Origin: Nilaparvata lugens
Lineage: Eukaryota; Arthropoda; Insecta; Hemiptera; Delphacidae
Assembly: GCF_014356525.2 (NCBI RefSeq)
Contig: NC_052507.1
Location: 62,746,295 to 62,810,294 of the forward strand
Reading direction: 5' to 3'
DNA: 64,000 bases
Position numbers and translations under genes: made by a program. The notes beneath the pieces are model-generated. The model did no database searches, had not been told where the DNA came from, and worked only from the letters and a program-made list of their open reading frames with translations. This document shows, one piece after another, positions 1 to 13,300 of the stretch. Each line of letters begins with the position of its first letter. Position 1 is the stretch's first letter.

Positions 1-876
1 TAGCCCATATGAATAAAACCAGAGCAAATGCTCATGAGCAAGAGCAAGGAGCATAAGGTTTTGCTCATGAGAAAAAGGTAGAAGCAAAGGTATTTGCTCA
101 TTTTTATATGAATAAGCTTTACCTTTTACTCTTACCTTATGCTCCTGAACTCTGGAGCAAATGCTCACGTATTTTAGAGATTTTAAATCAGCTGATTCGC
201 TTTTGTAGCCTTAGTTTGTTTTTATAGCTCACGGAAGCGCTAAATATGTGAGTAGGGGGCACCGCTTGTGTTTGCGTCGTCTGCTCTTATTTATGAATAG
301 AGTTTTAGGTTAGTTGAGCTTAGAATTTTGAAATAATAGCGTGAAAAAATGTCATCCCTATAATAATCTTCAGCATATTCTTTTAATATCAATAGCCTTC
401 TTATAATCGTCTACACTTTCATCTTCTTAAATACCTATTTCCTATTTTGTGATGGCTATCTTTATAACAGGTTGTTATCTTTTGTATTTATTCTTTTGTA
501 GGGATAATGGTGATATGTATCATGGTTGAATCTAAAAAGAGTTTTATAGTTCTCAACTATTGGTTGTGATCGTATCAGGTATAGTTTCCTCTTCCTCATA
601 CGAATTAGTTGAGCCATTTTACTATGAGCAAAAGGTGATAAGCTGCTCTAGACTAGACTCACCTTTTTTGAAGCATTTGCTTCAAAAGTTGAGCAAATGC
701 TCTAGATTATTCATACAATTTTGAGCAAAAGCTTTCACTTTTGAGCAAATGCTCAAACTATTTCTTTGATGAGCATGAGCAAAAGGTTTTACTCACGTTT
801 ATTCATAGAAAATGAAGCAAATGCTCCATATTTTAGAAGTATAAGCAAATGCTCAACTTTATTCATATGGCCCATT
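1..876. repeat. Non-autonomous inverted-repeat element rich in GAGCAAATGCTC palindromes
   Basis: The left end begins GCCCATATGAATAAA and the right end reads TTTATTCATATGGCCCA, so the outer arms are inverted copies. The interior carries about ten copies of the palindrome GAGCAAATGCTC or close variants, clustered at 20-175 and 640-860. No transposase ORF is visible. The left end lies at the window edge, so its target duplication cannot be judged. Its right edge abuts a fragment of another repeat, which suggests it jumped into that repeat. Confidence 0.65.
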
Positions 877-1003
877 ATTACATCAATAAACCTGTATCAG
901 CTACCGTCTATAGAAGGCATTGACAAGACTGAGGATCGGCAACGTTGTTCTATCTTCCTTCACTGCTATTGTAACGTAGACCTCACTATACTATCTTTAC
1001 TAG
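877..1003. repeat. Fragment of MITE family with CGTGGACCTCACTATA end
   Basis: The fragment ends with a variant of ACGTGGACCTCACTATA, here ACGTAGACCTCACTATA. The same family end recurs on either strand near 9640, 9980, 10155, 20560, 24440, 24975, 27885, 28765, 28840, 29555, 45655 and 45955. The stretch GTATCAGCTACCGTCTATAG is shared with the copies near 9710 and 27955. It has no coding capacity. Confidence 0.7.
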
Positions 1004-1029
1004 TATTTTCATTCGTTTTTAAAATATAA

Positions 1030-1081
1030 TTGAGAGAGTCTCTTCTCGACTTGAGTCGCGTAAGTGTGAGTTGAGCCTTAC
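1030..1081. repeat. Half copy of AGGCTCAACTCACACT hairpin MITE
   Basis: The sequence around CTCTTCTCGACTTGAGTCG through GTGTGAGTTGAGCCT matches one arm of the complete hairpin at 24070-24258. Only one arm remains. It ends about 25 bases before the splice acceptor of the first XPO7 exon. Confidence 0.55.
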
Positions 1082-1105
1082 TGTATATTTGCGGTGTGAT
1101 TGCAG

Positions 1106-1302
1106 GGATGGCCTAGAAGACCCCCTGGATGACCTTGGTATGGTGCGACAACAGTTGGAACAGCTGTCGGTGATTGGGAGGTGCGAGTACCAGAAGACAT
1201 GCACCCTCCTCGTGCAGCTGTTCGACCAGGCAGCGCGCATCTACCAGGAGCTCATGGCTGCTCCGTCCTCCCAGCAGCAGGTTGACATCACCATACAGGA
1301 AG
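1106..1302 (+). CDS. XPO7: XPO7 exon a
   Basis: The acceptor is ATTGCAG and the donor GGTGAGCC. The first base completes a codon split with an upstream exon outside the window. Sixty-five codons follow, carrying [10 protein letters not shown] and [20 protein letters not shown], and the exon ends in phase 1 within the Gly codon of IQEG. Confidence 0.96.
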
Positions 1303-4300
1303 GTGAGCCATAGATATACAGGATGTCCTACCCGAAGACCATAGATTCTACATGAAATTTGCAACAAAAAGTGTCCAGTAAACTTTTTCATATCGATCTT
1401 AGTTTACGAGATATATCGACTTTTCGATATTTTTCTAAAATTTCACTAACTAGAAAACTATTAGTCAAAGGCCCCGTTGGCCTTTGGCATTTGATAAAGT
1501 GTGGCATGTAGGTCTAATTAAGAAACTACAAAAAGTTTTACCTCAGCAATATGCCTCATTGCTAAAATATTACCTGTCAGACAGATTCTTCCGAGTGAAA
1601 CAAGGTGATAGCTACTCAGGACTAACACCAATTAAAGCTGGAGTACCTCAAGGAAGTGTATTGGGCCCTACTCTGTACCTGCTCTACACCAGCGATCCTC
1701 TTGTGCCAGAAAATGACACTATTGCAACCTTTGCAGATGACACAGCTGTCTTAGCAGTTGGAGAAACTAATGAGGAAGCTACAAGTAAAGTGCAAGAAGC
1801 CATCAAGAAAATTGAGAAATGGACTAGAAACTGGCGGATTAAGTTGAATGAAAGCAAGTCCACACATGTTGTCTTCACAAATAGGCATTATGTGTACATC
1901 CCAATAAGATTAAAGAACAAAGAAGTTCCGTTTGCAAATGAAGCTAAGTATCTTGGAATGACACTAGATGCAAAACTACGATGGAAGTCACACGTCAAAA
2001 AAAAGGAAAGAAGAACTGGATTTCAAATACTCGAAAATGTACTGGTTATTGGGGAGAAATTCAAGCCTTTCAACCTACAATAAATTAATATTGTATAGAC
2101 AAATTCTTCGGCCTGTGTGGTTGTATGGCATCCAGCTGTGGGGCTGTGCAAGGAAAAGTAACATCAACACCATCCAGAAATTCCAGAACAAGGTTTTGAG
2201 GAATGCTGTCAATGCTCCATACTTTGTCAGAAACTCGGACCTCCACAGGGACCTGCAGATGGAAGAAGTCGAAGTCATGATCACAAAGGCTGCCAGAATC
2301 CATGAAGAGACTCTACATAATCATCAAAGCACGTCATTGACAACTCTAATACAGTGAGAAGACTGAAAAGGAAGAAGCTACAGATCTCGTTTAAAAGTGA
2401 TTCTGAAAGAAACAGTGCATGGGCATTGCTCACTTGGACTGTGAAGGAGTGAATACCCCTTTAATGTCAAACTTTAACGTATTAATTTAAGCTGGAATTG
2501 AACTGTTCATTAACCAAAGTGTTAGATTGCAGTCAAATTACAATTAAAAAAAAGGCCCCGATGCACAAAAGCCGGTTAAATTTTAACCGTGATTAATTTC
2601 ACGAGAACCAATCAGAGAAGGCCTTTCTGATAAAACGGATTTTCTGATTGGTTCTCGTGGAATTAATCACGATTAAATTAAGTTATTTATAATAAAGGAA
2701 GATAGTCCAGGCAACGAATGCTCAAAAAAAGGTATAGAGAGAAAAGTTTGGAACACAATTTGGACCTCGCAGCTCTTTTAAGGATAGTAAGGGGGTAAAC
2801 ATATCAAAAGTCCTCACTCCTACCCCTTGTGCTAAGAGGGTGGGGGTGGTTTGAAAAAACCATATTTTGTTTTTTGCTCATATCTCGAACAATATGCCTC
2901 TTTCGGAAATTTTTGTCGAATACAAAATTAAAGCTTACAAATTAGCCTACAAGTTTCATTTGTAGCATTTTTCCATATCTCTTCTAGTTTTCTAGGTATG
3001 AGCTCTTGAAGGTGTCACATTTTGATGAAAACCCCTTCCGGCTCAGATTTTTTCATCTTTTTGGCCTTATAACTTTTTAACGATTGAATGAAAAAATACG
3101 TGCTTATCATGAGCTCATAGAGCATAATATTTCATGTATTATTTCATCATTTTACGCATCCCCCTACAATTGTTGCAGCCGTTATTATAGTGTTGAGTGT
3201 AAAATCTTCAATTTATCACTAATTGACTGGGAAATTTGGAGGGAACGTTTGGAACACAATATTAGACTTCGCAGCTTTGTTTGGACTAGTTAGAAGGTAA
3301 CCATATCAAAAGTCTTCATCCCTACACCTTGTGCTTAAGGTGGCTTAAAAGTTGCGTTTTTCATTTCTGGCTTACACGCATGTATCTTGGAAACAATTCA
3401 TTTCAGCGAAATGACTAATTGAACAAAAATGAAGCTAAATAAATTTCCTACAAGTTTTGTTCAGTAGAGTTTTGTGATATCTCCTTTAGTTTTTGAGATA
3501 TTCACATTCAAAAGTGTGAAATCTTTGAAAGGACCGTTTTTCCAACTTTTTGCACTTGCAGTGCTTATTACTCAACAACAATGCATCGAAAAAATAAGTA
3601 CTGGACGTTGGGTTGTAGAGGATTCAATTCTCTTCAATTTTATGTATTATTTTACCATTTTATGTTTTCCATCAATTGTTGTAGCAGATTTAGTGTTGAG
3701 TGGTGGAATTCTCAATAGAGAGCGTTGCAACGTATCACCAACAATGGAAAGAGCAAGTTGAACGAATTCCAGCTGATAGGCTGTGTTGTGCTAAAAGGAC
3801 GTAGCTCCAAAAAGCTCTTGTGTATCTTTTCGGATGCAACACGTTGCTGTTGAGAAGATACAAAAGAGCATCTGTGGAAAGATACATTAAAGATCCTTGT
3901 GTATCTTTTAGGATGCAACACGCTGCTTCTGAGAAGATACGAAAGAGCATCTGTTGCTTATGGAAAGATACATTAAAGCTCCTTGTGTATCTTTTAGGAT
4001 GCAACACGTTGCTGTTGAGAAGATACAAAAGAGCATCTGTGGGAAGAAACATTAAAGATCCTTGTGAATTTTTTCGGATGCAACACGTTGCTTCTGAGAA
4101 GATACAAAAGAGCATCTGTTGCTTATTAAAAGATTCATTTTCAAAAATGCTCAATGTTTTTGAACGGGTAGTATTGTAGTCTAGTGGCCCTCCGCCGATA
4201 GGCAAAGCTGCAGCACCTGGACTGTAACCTATACCATGGGATATCTTCTTATGCTATATTTCCTCTATGGCTGAACCTTCTTCACGGGTGATGAAGCTAG

Positions 4301-7300
4301 GGCTTGAGGAAAACACTGCAGGAGTTTTATCAATATTAATGAATGATACTACTATCTTTACCAGTATTTTCATAAGTTTCTACTTTCCTTGTCCTATTAC
4401 CATAGGTAAGGAAAGTATTGCTTTCCAAAAAAATTTAAGGTACCCTAATTTCATGTTTGCTGTACATTTCAAGGTCCCCTGAGTCCAAAAACATGATTTT
4501 TGGGTGTTGGTCTATGTGTGTGGGTGTGTGTGTCTGTGAACACGATAAATCCATTCCTAATTAACCGATTGACTTGAAATTTCAAACTTAAGGTCCTTAT
4601 ACCATGAGGATCCGACAATTAGAAATTCAATAAAATTCAATTCAAAATGGCGGAAAAATGGCGGATAATGACTAAAAAACCATGTTTTTCACGGTTTTCT
4701 CGAAAACGGCTCTAACGATTTTCTTCAAATTTATACCCTAGATAGCTATTTATAAGCCCTATCAACAGACATGAGTCTCATTTCTGGGAAAATTGCAGGA
4801 GCTCCGTATTATTCTTGAGAAGAATGAATCTTGTTAAATTTCTATCACGATTTTCTCAAAAATGACTTGACCGATTTTTTTCAAATTCATACCCTTGTTA
4901 AATTTCTATCACGATTTTCTCAAAAATGACTTGACCGATTTTTTTCAAATTCATACCCTGTATAGTTATATATCAGCTTTATTAACTGGCATGAGTCTCC
5001 TCCCTGAGAAATTAACAGGGGGTCCACCCCATCCTTGAGAAATTTACTTTGTAACCTCCTTCTCGTGCGTGAGGTAGGTAGGTAGAGCAGTTTATTCAAA
5101 AGAACACATGTCGATATTTTATTTGTAGAACAGCTGTTTTGACATCTTTTAAAATATCCTCAAATTTCATAATTCAAACAAAGGAAAATTTACTCTGAAC
5201 ACAATCACAATAGTATAATCGTAGTTTTAATTATTCAGCCGCCAATCGGCATAATGTTATTCCCTAAATTATCCTCGTTAATGAGGCCTATAGATCAATG
5301 AGCAAGGGAAGTTGTGTGAGTGTACCACACCAGATTTTTATATAATGGAATGTCTGTAGCGTGTTTTTGTTTGGTTTGCAGGTCGATTAACGTGGTTGGT
5401 GTACATAATAGGCTCTGCAATCGGTGGCCGAGTTTCGTTCACCAGCAATGAAGAGCACGATGCCATGGATGGTGAACTAGTTTGCAGGTAAAGCAATGTA
5501 AATTACACGTTATTAAATCCGGGGTGATCCGTGGTCTAGGGTGGGCCATTCTCTAGAACCGTTTTCGTCCGAACTAGCATCGGCCGAAAACTACCGAACG
5601 CGACCGAACGATCCCCCAACAGAGAAAGGAATAGATGCTCGTCCATTGCAACAGGTTCATACGGCCGTCTCCGACCGATCAATTTTTCGATCCGAATTGA
5701 ATAGGATTTTCCGGCTCTATCCGGCCGAACTAACTAGTCGAGCTGAGACAACAAAGTGTTCCTAACCTAAAATTGTTTCACAGTCTTGTTTGTTTTTTGA
5801 AGTTGTTGTTTTATAAAGTTGTAACTATGGACAGTGAAAAGTTGATAAGTTTGGTTCAAGAGCATGTTCCATTGTGGGATATGCGAGACAAAAGATATCA
5901 TCGTCGTGATGTTCAAAGGAATCTGTGAACAAAGATTGCTTGATAATGAATAACTAATTAAGTGGATATTTGTTTATTCAATTTTCAAAATCTCAATATA
6001 ATCATTGTTTATGAAAAAATTTGGTGGCTATGATAGTAGTTAATTCAATAATATTAGCAACTAGACTGCCGTAAACTGTTCCAATGGACGAGCATATTCG
6101 GCCGAATTAACGGCCGGCAGATTCGTCCGATCCAACGGCCGAACGGCCCTCTAAAGTCATCAAACAATATCATTTCAAGTTTTTAAGATAAAATACTTCT
6201 ACTTTTGTTGATATTTAGTTAATAAATAAATATTTAATAATGATTTTCATATGATTCTATGAATAAATATCTTGAATTTAAAAAGTTATTTTAATGTGTT
6301 AAGGAAATTATGAGTTAATCTATTTTGTTACTAACAACAAGAACGAAAAAAAAAACTAAATTCAAGAGGAAAAATGTAGAAAATTCTACTGAAGTAGAAA
6401 TAATTGTGTAATTGTGTATAATCTCATCGAAATCCATTCTATGGATGAAATCTTACAGACTTTGTAAGTAAACACACAAAGAAGAATCACTTTCCCTACT
6501 AACTAGCTTGCCACTTCACTTTCTGGCAACCAGCCAACTACTGAACTAGATTGCCGTAAACTGTTTCAATGGACGAGCATATTCGGCCGAATTAACGGCC
6601 GGCAGATTCGTCCGATCGGATCGGTTGAATACGGTTCCAGTGGGCGGTTACCCTAATCTAGTGGATAGAGTGCTTGCGTACCAACCTAGAGATCCGGGTT
6701 CGAACCCGCTCAGAGCCAAACGCTTTTGAACAGATCACTCTCGAGTTATCGGATGGGCACGTTAAACTGTAAACTATGACGGCTCAAATGATATATTCGG
6801 GCGAGGTGGAACTTGGGTTAGGAACTCTCCCCACCAATAAAAGCCATACGAATATTATCATTATTGAATCATTTAAAATCTAGCCAATACATTAAAGGTA
6901 GACGCACACAGATCGTCATCGGACGGACGGCACGGATCGGACGATTAGATTTGATGCATTATTTTCAATTAAAGTGCGCACACCTATTCGCATCGTATAG
7001 GTATGCGCACTCCAATTGAAAACAATGCATCAAATCTAATCGTCCGATCCATGCCGTCCGTCCGATGACGATCTGTGTGCGCCTACCTTTACTATCGTTA
7101 AAGCAGCCTGCCCTATCCTTTTCTATCTCCGCAACGTTGCCAGCTCGAATTTAACAATGTAGAAATACTGTATAATTTAATAACAAAGTATCTAGTTTCA
7201 ACTACGAAAATGTATTCTTTAACTAGCCGTCAGGCTCGCTTCGCTCGCCATATCCGTCTAGCCAGGGGGCTCAGCCCCCTGGACCCCCGACTGGATCGTC

Positions 7301-10300
7301 GAAGGATAAGATCAACAGGCTCGCTTCGTTCGCCTGCATTTTTCATTTGAGCATTTTTATCATATGTTAGGACGATCCAGTAGGGGGTCCAGACTAAACG
7401 TCTGGCTAAACGGATGTGGCGAGCGAAGCGAGCCTGACGGCTAGTAATATAATATTCCCAGGAATAGCTCAAATTGAATTCAAATTCAAATTTAAATTAT
7501 TCAAATTCAAATTGAGTTTATTCACAGAAATCATTACAAATACAGTACACATGTATAAATAATATAAATACTTGTGAATTTTTCCCACATAGACAAGTCT
7601 GTGTGTGGGGAAAGAGTTCTAATGAAAAAAAATGATACTAAAAAGAAAATTATAAATATTTACAATACAGTGCAATTTGAAAAATAAAAGTTGGTTAAAT
7701 GTAGTGGAGAAAGTATATGTTTTGAATTGAAGTAGTACAATATAACTATTATGGTATATAGCTTTAACATGGCACACAAAATAAAATTTAGAACTTGAAC
7801 AATGATAAATTATGAGCAATATATTGATGATAAATATACTTTGATATTTATGATGATGATAGATAAGATTTTTATCTAATTCATATATATGATGATGAAT
7901 ACAAGAAAAATATATACATAGTATCAAAATCGGTAAGAGGAGTAGATGAGCTGATCAGCGACATCCCTGCCGGTTTCAAATAACCACATATTTAGAAATC
8001 GTTTGTATATGTTAAGGCTAAGGGGTTCTATTTGCTTTATGTAGGCGGGTATATTTCTATAAAGAATGTGGCATATGTAATGACTATTAAATCTATTGCA
8101 ATTGCTAACTAATCTGGGTTGTAGAAATCCAAATATATTCATATTTCGTGTTTGATAGGGATGGATAAGAGGATTAAATATTGCATTTTTATTACTTCGG
8201 ATGACAATTAAAAGTGATTTTATGTATAGCTGTCGCACATCAAGGACCTGAAATTCTTGATAGGCCAGTTCAGTCGGATAGCGACTATCCTGGTTCAAGC
8301 AAGTCTTTATGATTGCTCGCTGTGCAATTCCGACAGCTCTCAAAGTGAACGAATTGAAAGTGAGCTCTGATTGAAGTAGCAGTGCCCAATCAATTTTTCC
8401 GCGATGAATGCATTTCAATCTTCAACTTGGTGCCAACCTAACAAAGTCAACTCAACTTAATGCCAACCTGACAAAATTATAAATTTAGTTACCAGTTAAC
8501 AACTGTTTCGAAGAGGTACTCTCTCTAGATTATAGTTCTATATTAACATATGGTATGGACATTTTTCAATTATAATTAAGAGAATAAGAAGAATATACAT
8601 GCTAAAAGACGAACATTAAACCCTTAAAAACCACCCTTAGAGTTAAAATATTGACAAAAGATTTCTTAGTGCGCCTCTAAAGGGCCAACTGAACATACCT
8701 ACCAAATTTGAACGTTTTTGGTCCGGTAGATTTTTAGTTCTGCGAGTGAGTGAGTGAGTCAGTCAGTCAGTCAGTGAGTGAGTGCCATTTCGCTTTTATA
8801 TATATATACTAGCCGTCAGGCTCGCTTCGCTCGCCATATCCGTCTAGCAAGGGGGCTCCGCCCCCTGGACCCCCGACTGGATCGTCCAAGAATGACATCA
8901 GCAGGCTCGCTTCGCTCGCCTGCATTTTTCGTTTGAGCATTTTTATCATATGTTAGAACAATCCAGTCGGGGGTCCAGACTAAACGTCTGGCTAAGCGGA
9001 TATGGCGAGCGAAGCGAGCCTGACGGCTAGTAATAATATATTCCCAGGATTGAAGTAGCAGTGTCCAATCAATTTTTCCGCGATAAATGCATTTAAATCT
9101 TCAACTTGGTGCCAACCTAAAAAAGTCAACTCAACTTAATGCCAACCTGACAAAATTATTAATTTAGTTGCCAGTTAACAACTGTTTCGAAGAGGTACTC
9201 TATCTAGATTATAGTTCTATAGTAACATATGATATGGACATTTCAATTATAATTAAGAGATTGGGAGAAGAAGAATATATATGCTAAAAGACGAACTTTA
9301 AACCCTTAAAAACAACCCTTAGAGTTAAAATATTGCCAAAAGATTTCTTAGTGCGCCTCTAAAGGGCCAACTGAACATACCTACCAAATTTGAACGTTTT
9401 TGGTCCGGTAGATTTTTAGTTATGCGAGTGAGTGAGTGAGTGAGTGCCATTTCGCTTTTAGATAGAAGAAGATACTTGTAAAATAGCTTTTCTTGACGAA
9501 TAAAATATAATTGATTATTTTCAACAAACAGTTGATATTACATCAGATATAAGGGTATCATCTATCCTCTATAGAAGACAATGGTAATGCAGAGAATCGG
9601 CAACTCTGTTATCCTACCTCTCTCCACTGCCATTATAGCGTGGACCTCACTCTATAGTGAAAAAGATAGAAGAACAACGTTACCGATCCTCTGTCTTGTC
9701 AATGCCTTCTATAGACGGTTGCTGATACAGTTTTATTGATGTAACTGTTCATTCTCGTTTAAAATAGTCAATTATATTCTATCAAGCAAGAAATTATATT
9801 TTTCAATAATTTCATAATAAATTTTCATAATTTAGATGAAATATTTTGTCAATAAAAAACTAATTCTACATTGTTAAAAGACAATCTGGCAACAGAGTAA
9901 AGCGAGAAAGAGATAGCGCTGTTGAATGATATACAAAGATAGCAATACCATTGCTAATCAAACACTTTCATTATAACGTGGACCTCACTATAAAAGCTAA
10001 AACCCTGATCGATTAAATACAATTGATTATTTTTAACAAAAATGAAGAGTTTATGTTTCATCAGATATACGGGTATCGTCTATCCTCTATAGAAGGCAGT
10101 GGCAAGGCATAGAATCAGCAAAGCTATTCTCCCACCTTTCTCAACTGCCATTATAACGTGGATCTCACTCTAGAAACTTGATGCTTAAGATTTGATGCTC
10201 GTGAATGGATTGAAAGTTAATGTTGTAATTTTCTTTTTCAGGGTTCTACAATTGATGAATCTAACTGACTCTAGACTGTCGCGTGGAGGTTGTGAAAAGC

Positions 10301-13300
10301 TTGAGCTAGCTATGCTAAGTTTTTTCGAACAGTTTAGGAAGATTTACGTCGGTGATCAGGTAATTATTTAAATTTACATTTCATGATTTAATCATATGCT
10401 TGATTAGAAAGGGACTAACAGACTTGTTTGAAGCTGGGTTTACACCAAAGTTATTAACAACAAAATGTTGATAACTTAATCCTTATAGATTCTATTAGAT
10501 TGAACATAACTTATCATACACACATGTTCATCATGTGTATGATAAGTTATGCTCAATCTAATAGAATCTATAAGGATTAAGTTATAAATATTTTGATTAA
10601 GCTATTAGCATTTTGATTATAACTTTGGTGTAAACGCGGCTTTAGAGCAAAACTGTTCCTTTTCTTTGAAGTAGCATTTTCATAATAATTTTGATGGACG
10701 TTTGTTTTGATTTATCATTTATCATTCAGCTGGAATTATTTGCATGCTATTTCTGTAATTTTAATATTCCACCTATTTAAAGAAGCTGATGCTATTATTT
10801 GGCAGTTGTCACACAGACTGTCAGACAGACAGACTTTATTCGCCGACACATGATTTCAGCTGAATAATACACAACATTAACTTATAAAGCTCTATATTAA
10901 CTCGCTTCCGTTAACGTCTGTCTGTAACCTAAACGTAATTAATACTACCTGTGATAGCAGTTGCTATGACAATTTTTTTTTCTTCAGTGTTGAAATGTGA
11001 GTAGAAGCAGGACCTCCTATATATTACCGGATCTGAGCACTACCTCCGTAAAGAGGCTTTGTTTACGGAGGTAGTGATCTGAGCCTAGAAAAAATGGCCG
11101 CCGTATGTGGTGGTCTTATAGGATTCCTACTGAGAAAAAATCACTAATCAGCTGTTAGAGAGCGTCTCAGTTTGTCCAGTTCCCGTTTAAAATATCAATG
11201 CCGGCCACCACCTACGGCGGCCATTTTTTTCCGTTTTTTGTAAACGCAGGTTCGGTATATAGGAAGTCCTGGTAGAAGCTACTATTACTGTTCGCTAAAA
11301 TTTGTTTATTCAATGTGCGGGTTTCGCCTTTGATTTCCTTTGAAAAGGAGTGATCCGTGGTCTAGTGGATAGAGTGCTTGCGTAGCAGCATAGAGATCCC
11401 GGGTTCAAACCCCACTGAGAGCCAAAAGTTTTTTAAACAGATCACTCCCGTGTTATCGGATTGGCACGTTAAACTGTCGGTCCCGGCTGAAGTATGACAG
11501 TCGTAAGGCCCATTGACGGCTTAAATTATATATTCAGGCGGTGGGACCTCCCCGCAAGGGACTCCCCACCAACAAAAGCCATACGAATTTACCTTTTTCC
11601 TTTGAAAATCTGTATCGAAATCATGTATCACATGACCACCTTACCATTTGAAAAAATGAAGTTGGATCCATATGACGGATAAATGAAGTTGGATTTGAAA
11701 TGAAGCTGGATCCATATTTGGATACAAATTTCGGACAAAAGTTTTGAAGTGACTGAAAGTTTTTTCCTCAATTGGAATAGGATTCCCATGGAACCTACTA
11801 CTGTAATATCATAATTGTAAAAGATATATTTAGCTGTTCCACAATAATTCTCACCTACTCTGTATAATTACAAGTTGCGGATCTCAGAGATCAATACAAC
11901 AGTTCATGAGCGAGTTTTTCAACCCAGGGGGTTTCTAATTTATGATAATTTCTGTTTCAGATACAAAAAAGCTCGAAAGTCTACCGAAGGTTGTCCGAAG
12001 TCTTAGGTTTAGTTAGCGAATCAATGGTACTTAGTGTGTTTATTAGGAAAATGTAAGTATAAGTATATGCACTGTATTTGATAAATAATTATTCCTTGAT
12101 GAATCACATGTTAAAAGCAAAATCACACTGGTAACAGACGGATTTATTGAGTCATTCGGCGGAAAATACTGTACCTTCTCAGGTTATCGCACACAGACGT
12201 CTGCCTACAGATGTCTAATTTTTCGTCTTGGTTGTCGGTTGCCGATTGTGTTTGTTGCACAAAAGCCGGTTAAATTTTAATCGTGATTAATTCCACGAGA
12301 AGAGAACCAATCAGAAAAGCCGTCTTCTCGAAAAGGACTACTCTGATTGGTTCTCGTGAAATGAATCACGGTTAAAATTTAACCGGCTTTTGTGCAACCG
12401 GGCCTTGAAATTCGAATGAACTATAATCATTAAATTAGACATAATTTAATAATTTATAATTTATTCGTTGATATAATTACAAATCATATGAATATGATCG
12501 GGATAGAACAACAGGTATAGCCCAAAACTATTCTGTTCCCAAATTTTGATAAATAATGAAATGTCCGAAAAATAGGTTATGTTCTTACTGAGGAAATTTA
12601 AAGTTCAAAGTTCTGTCCAAGAGTATATATTAGCTAGAAATTTTGAATTTAGAATGATTAAAATACCAAATTATAGTCAAATTTTGCACTTAATATCACC
12701 GCACTTTGAATAAATTAAGTTATTTCAGAAAATTTTGAAGCCAAAAAATATACACACAACTTTCAACTAGGCACAGCTGAAATATTAACTGAAAAACTGC
12801 AACGAACGAATATACCGGGTGTTAAAAAAATGACCCAATTTTAAACAGTTATATTTCTTTAAAAAAATTATGCACACAAACCAATTTCACATCAAATTAC
12901 TCACAGAAGTATCAAGTTTATGATGGTGTATTATAAGTGTCCTCTGTGCCCTTTTTTGAGGCTCGGACATCTTGACGGTAGCCAAATTCATCCCAGACTG
13001 TTCTCAAGATGTCTGTCGTCTCGGACTGTAGCTACTTCATCAGTTATCCTGGTTTTTAGCTACTCAATATCAAGTGCTTAGAGAGGAACAACTTTAAAGG
13101 TCGTGTTTATGTTCCTCCCTTAGTACTTGATATTGAGGAGCTAAAAACCAGGATAACTGATGCAGTAGCTACAGTCCGAGAAGACAGACATCTTGAGAAC
13201 AGTCTGGGATGAATTTGGCTACCGTCTAGATGTCGTCCGAGCCTCAAAAGGAGGGCACATAGAACACTTATAATACATCATCATAAACTTGATACTTCTG

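Noticed and set aside
3735..4205. 156-codon minus-strand ORF
   Set aside because: Built from the 79/86-bp tandem units; the opposite strand is open as well.
5541..5765. 74-codon plus-strand ORF
   Set aside because: Runs through the GGCCGA-rich arm of a Harbinger-like element, with no homologous content.
6660..6720. Possible tRNA gene (B box GGTTCGAACCC)
   Set aside because: The 5' half is separated by a 1.1-kb insertion and the sequence continues into a SINE body identical in layout to 11347-11595.
7619..7927. 102-codon minus-strand ORF
   Set aside because: Lies in the AT-rich 3' untranslated part of a LINE; composition artefact.
11349..11425. Possible tRNA gene
   Set aside because: It is the tRNA-like head of a SINE flanked by a 13-bp target duplication.
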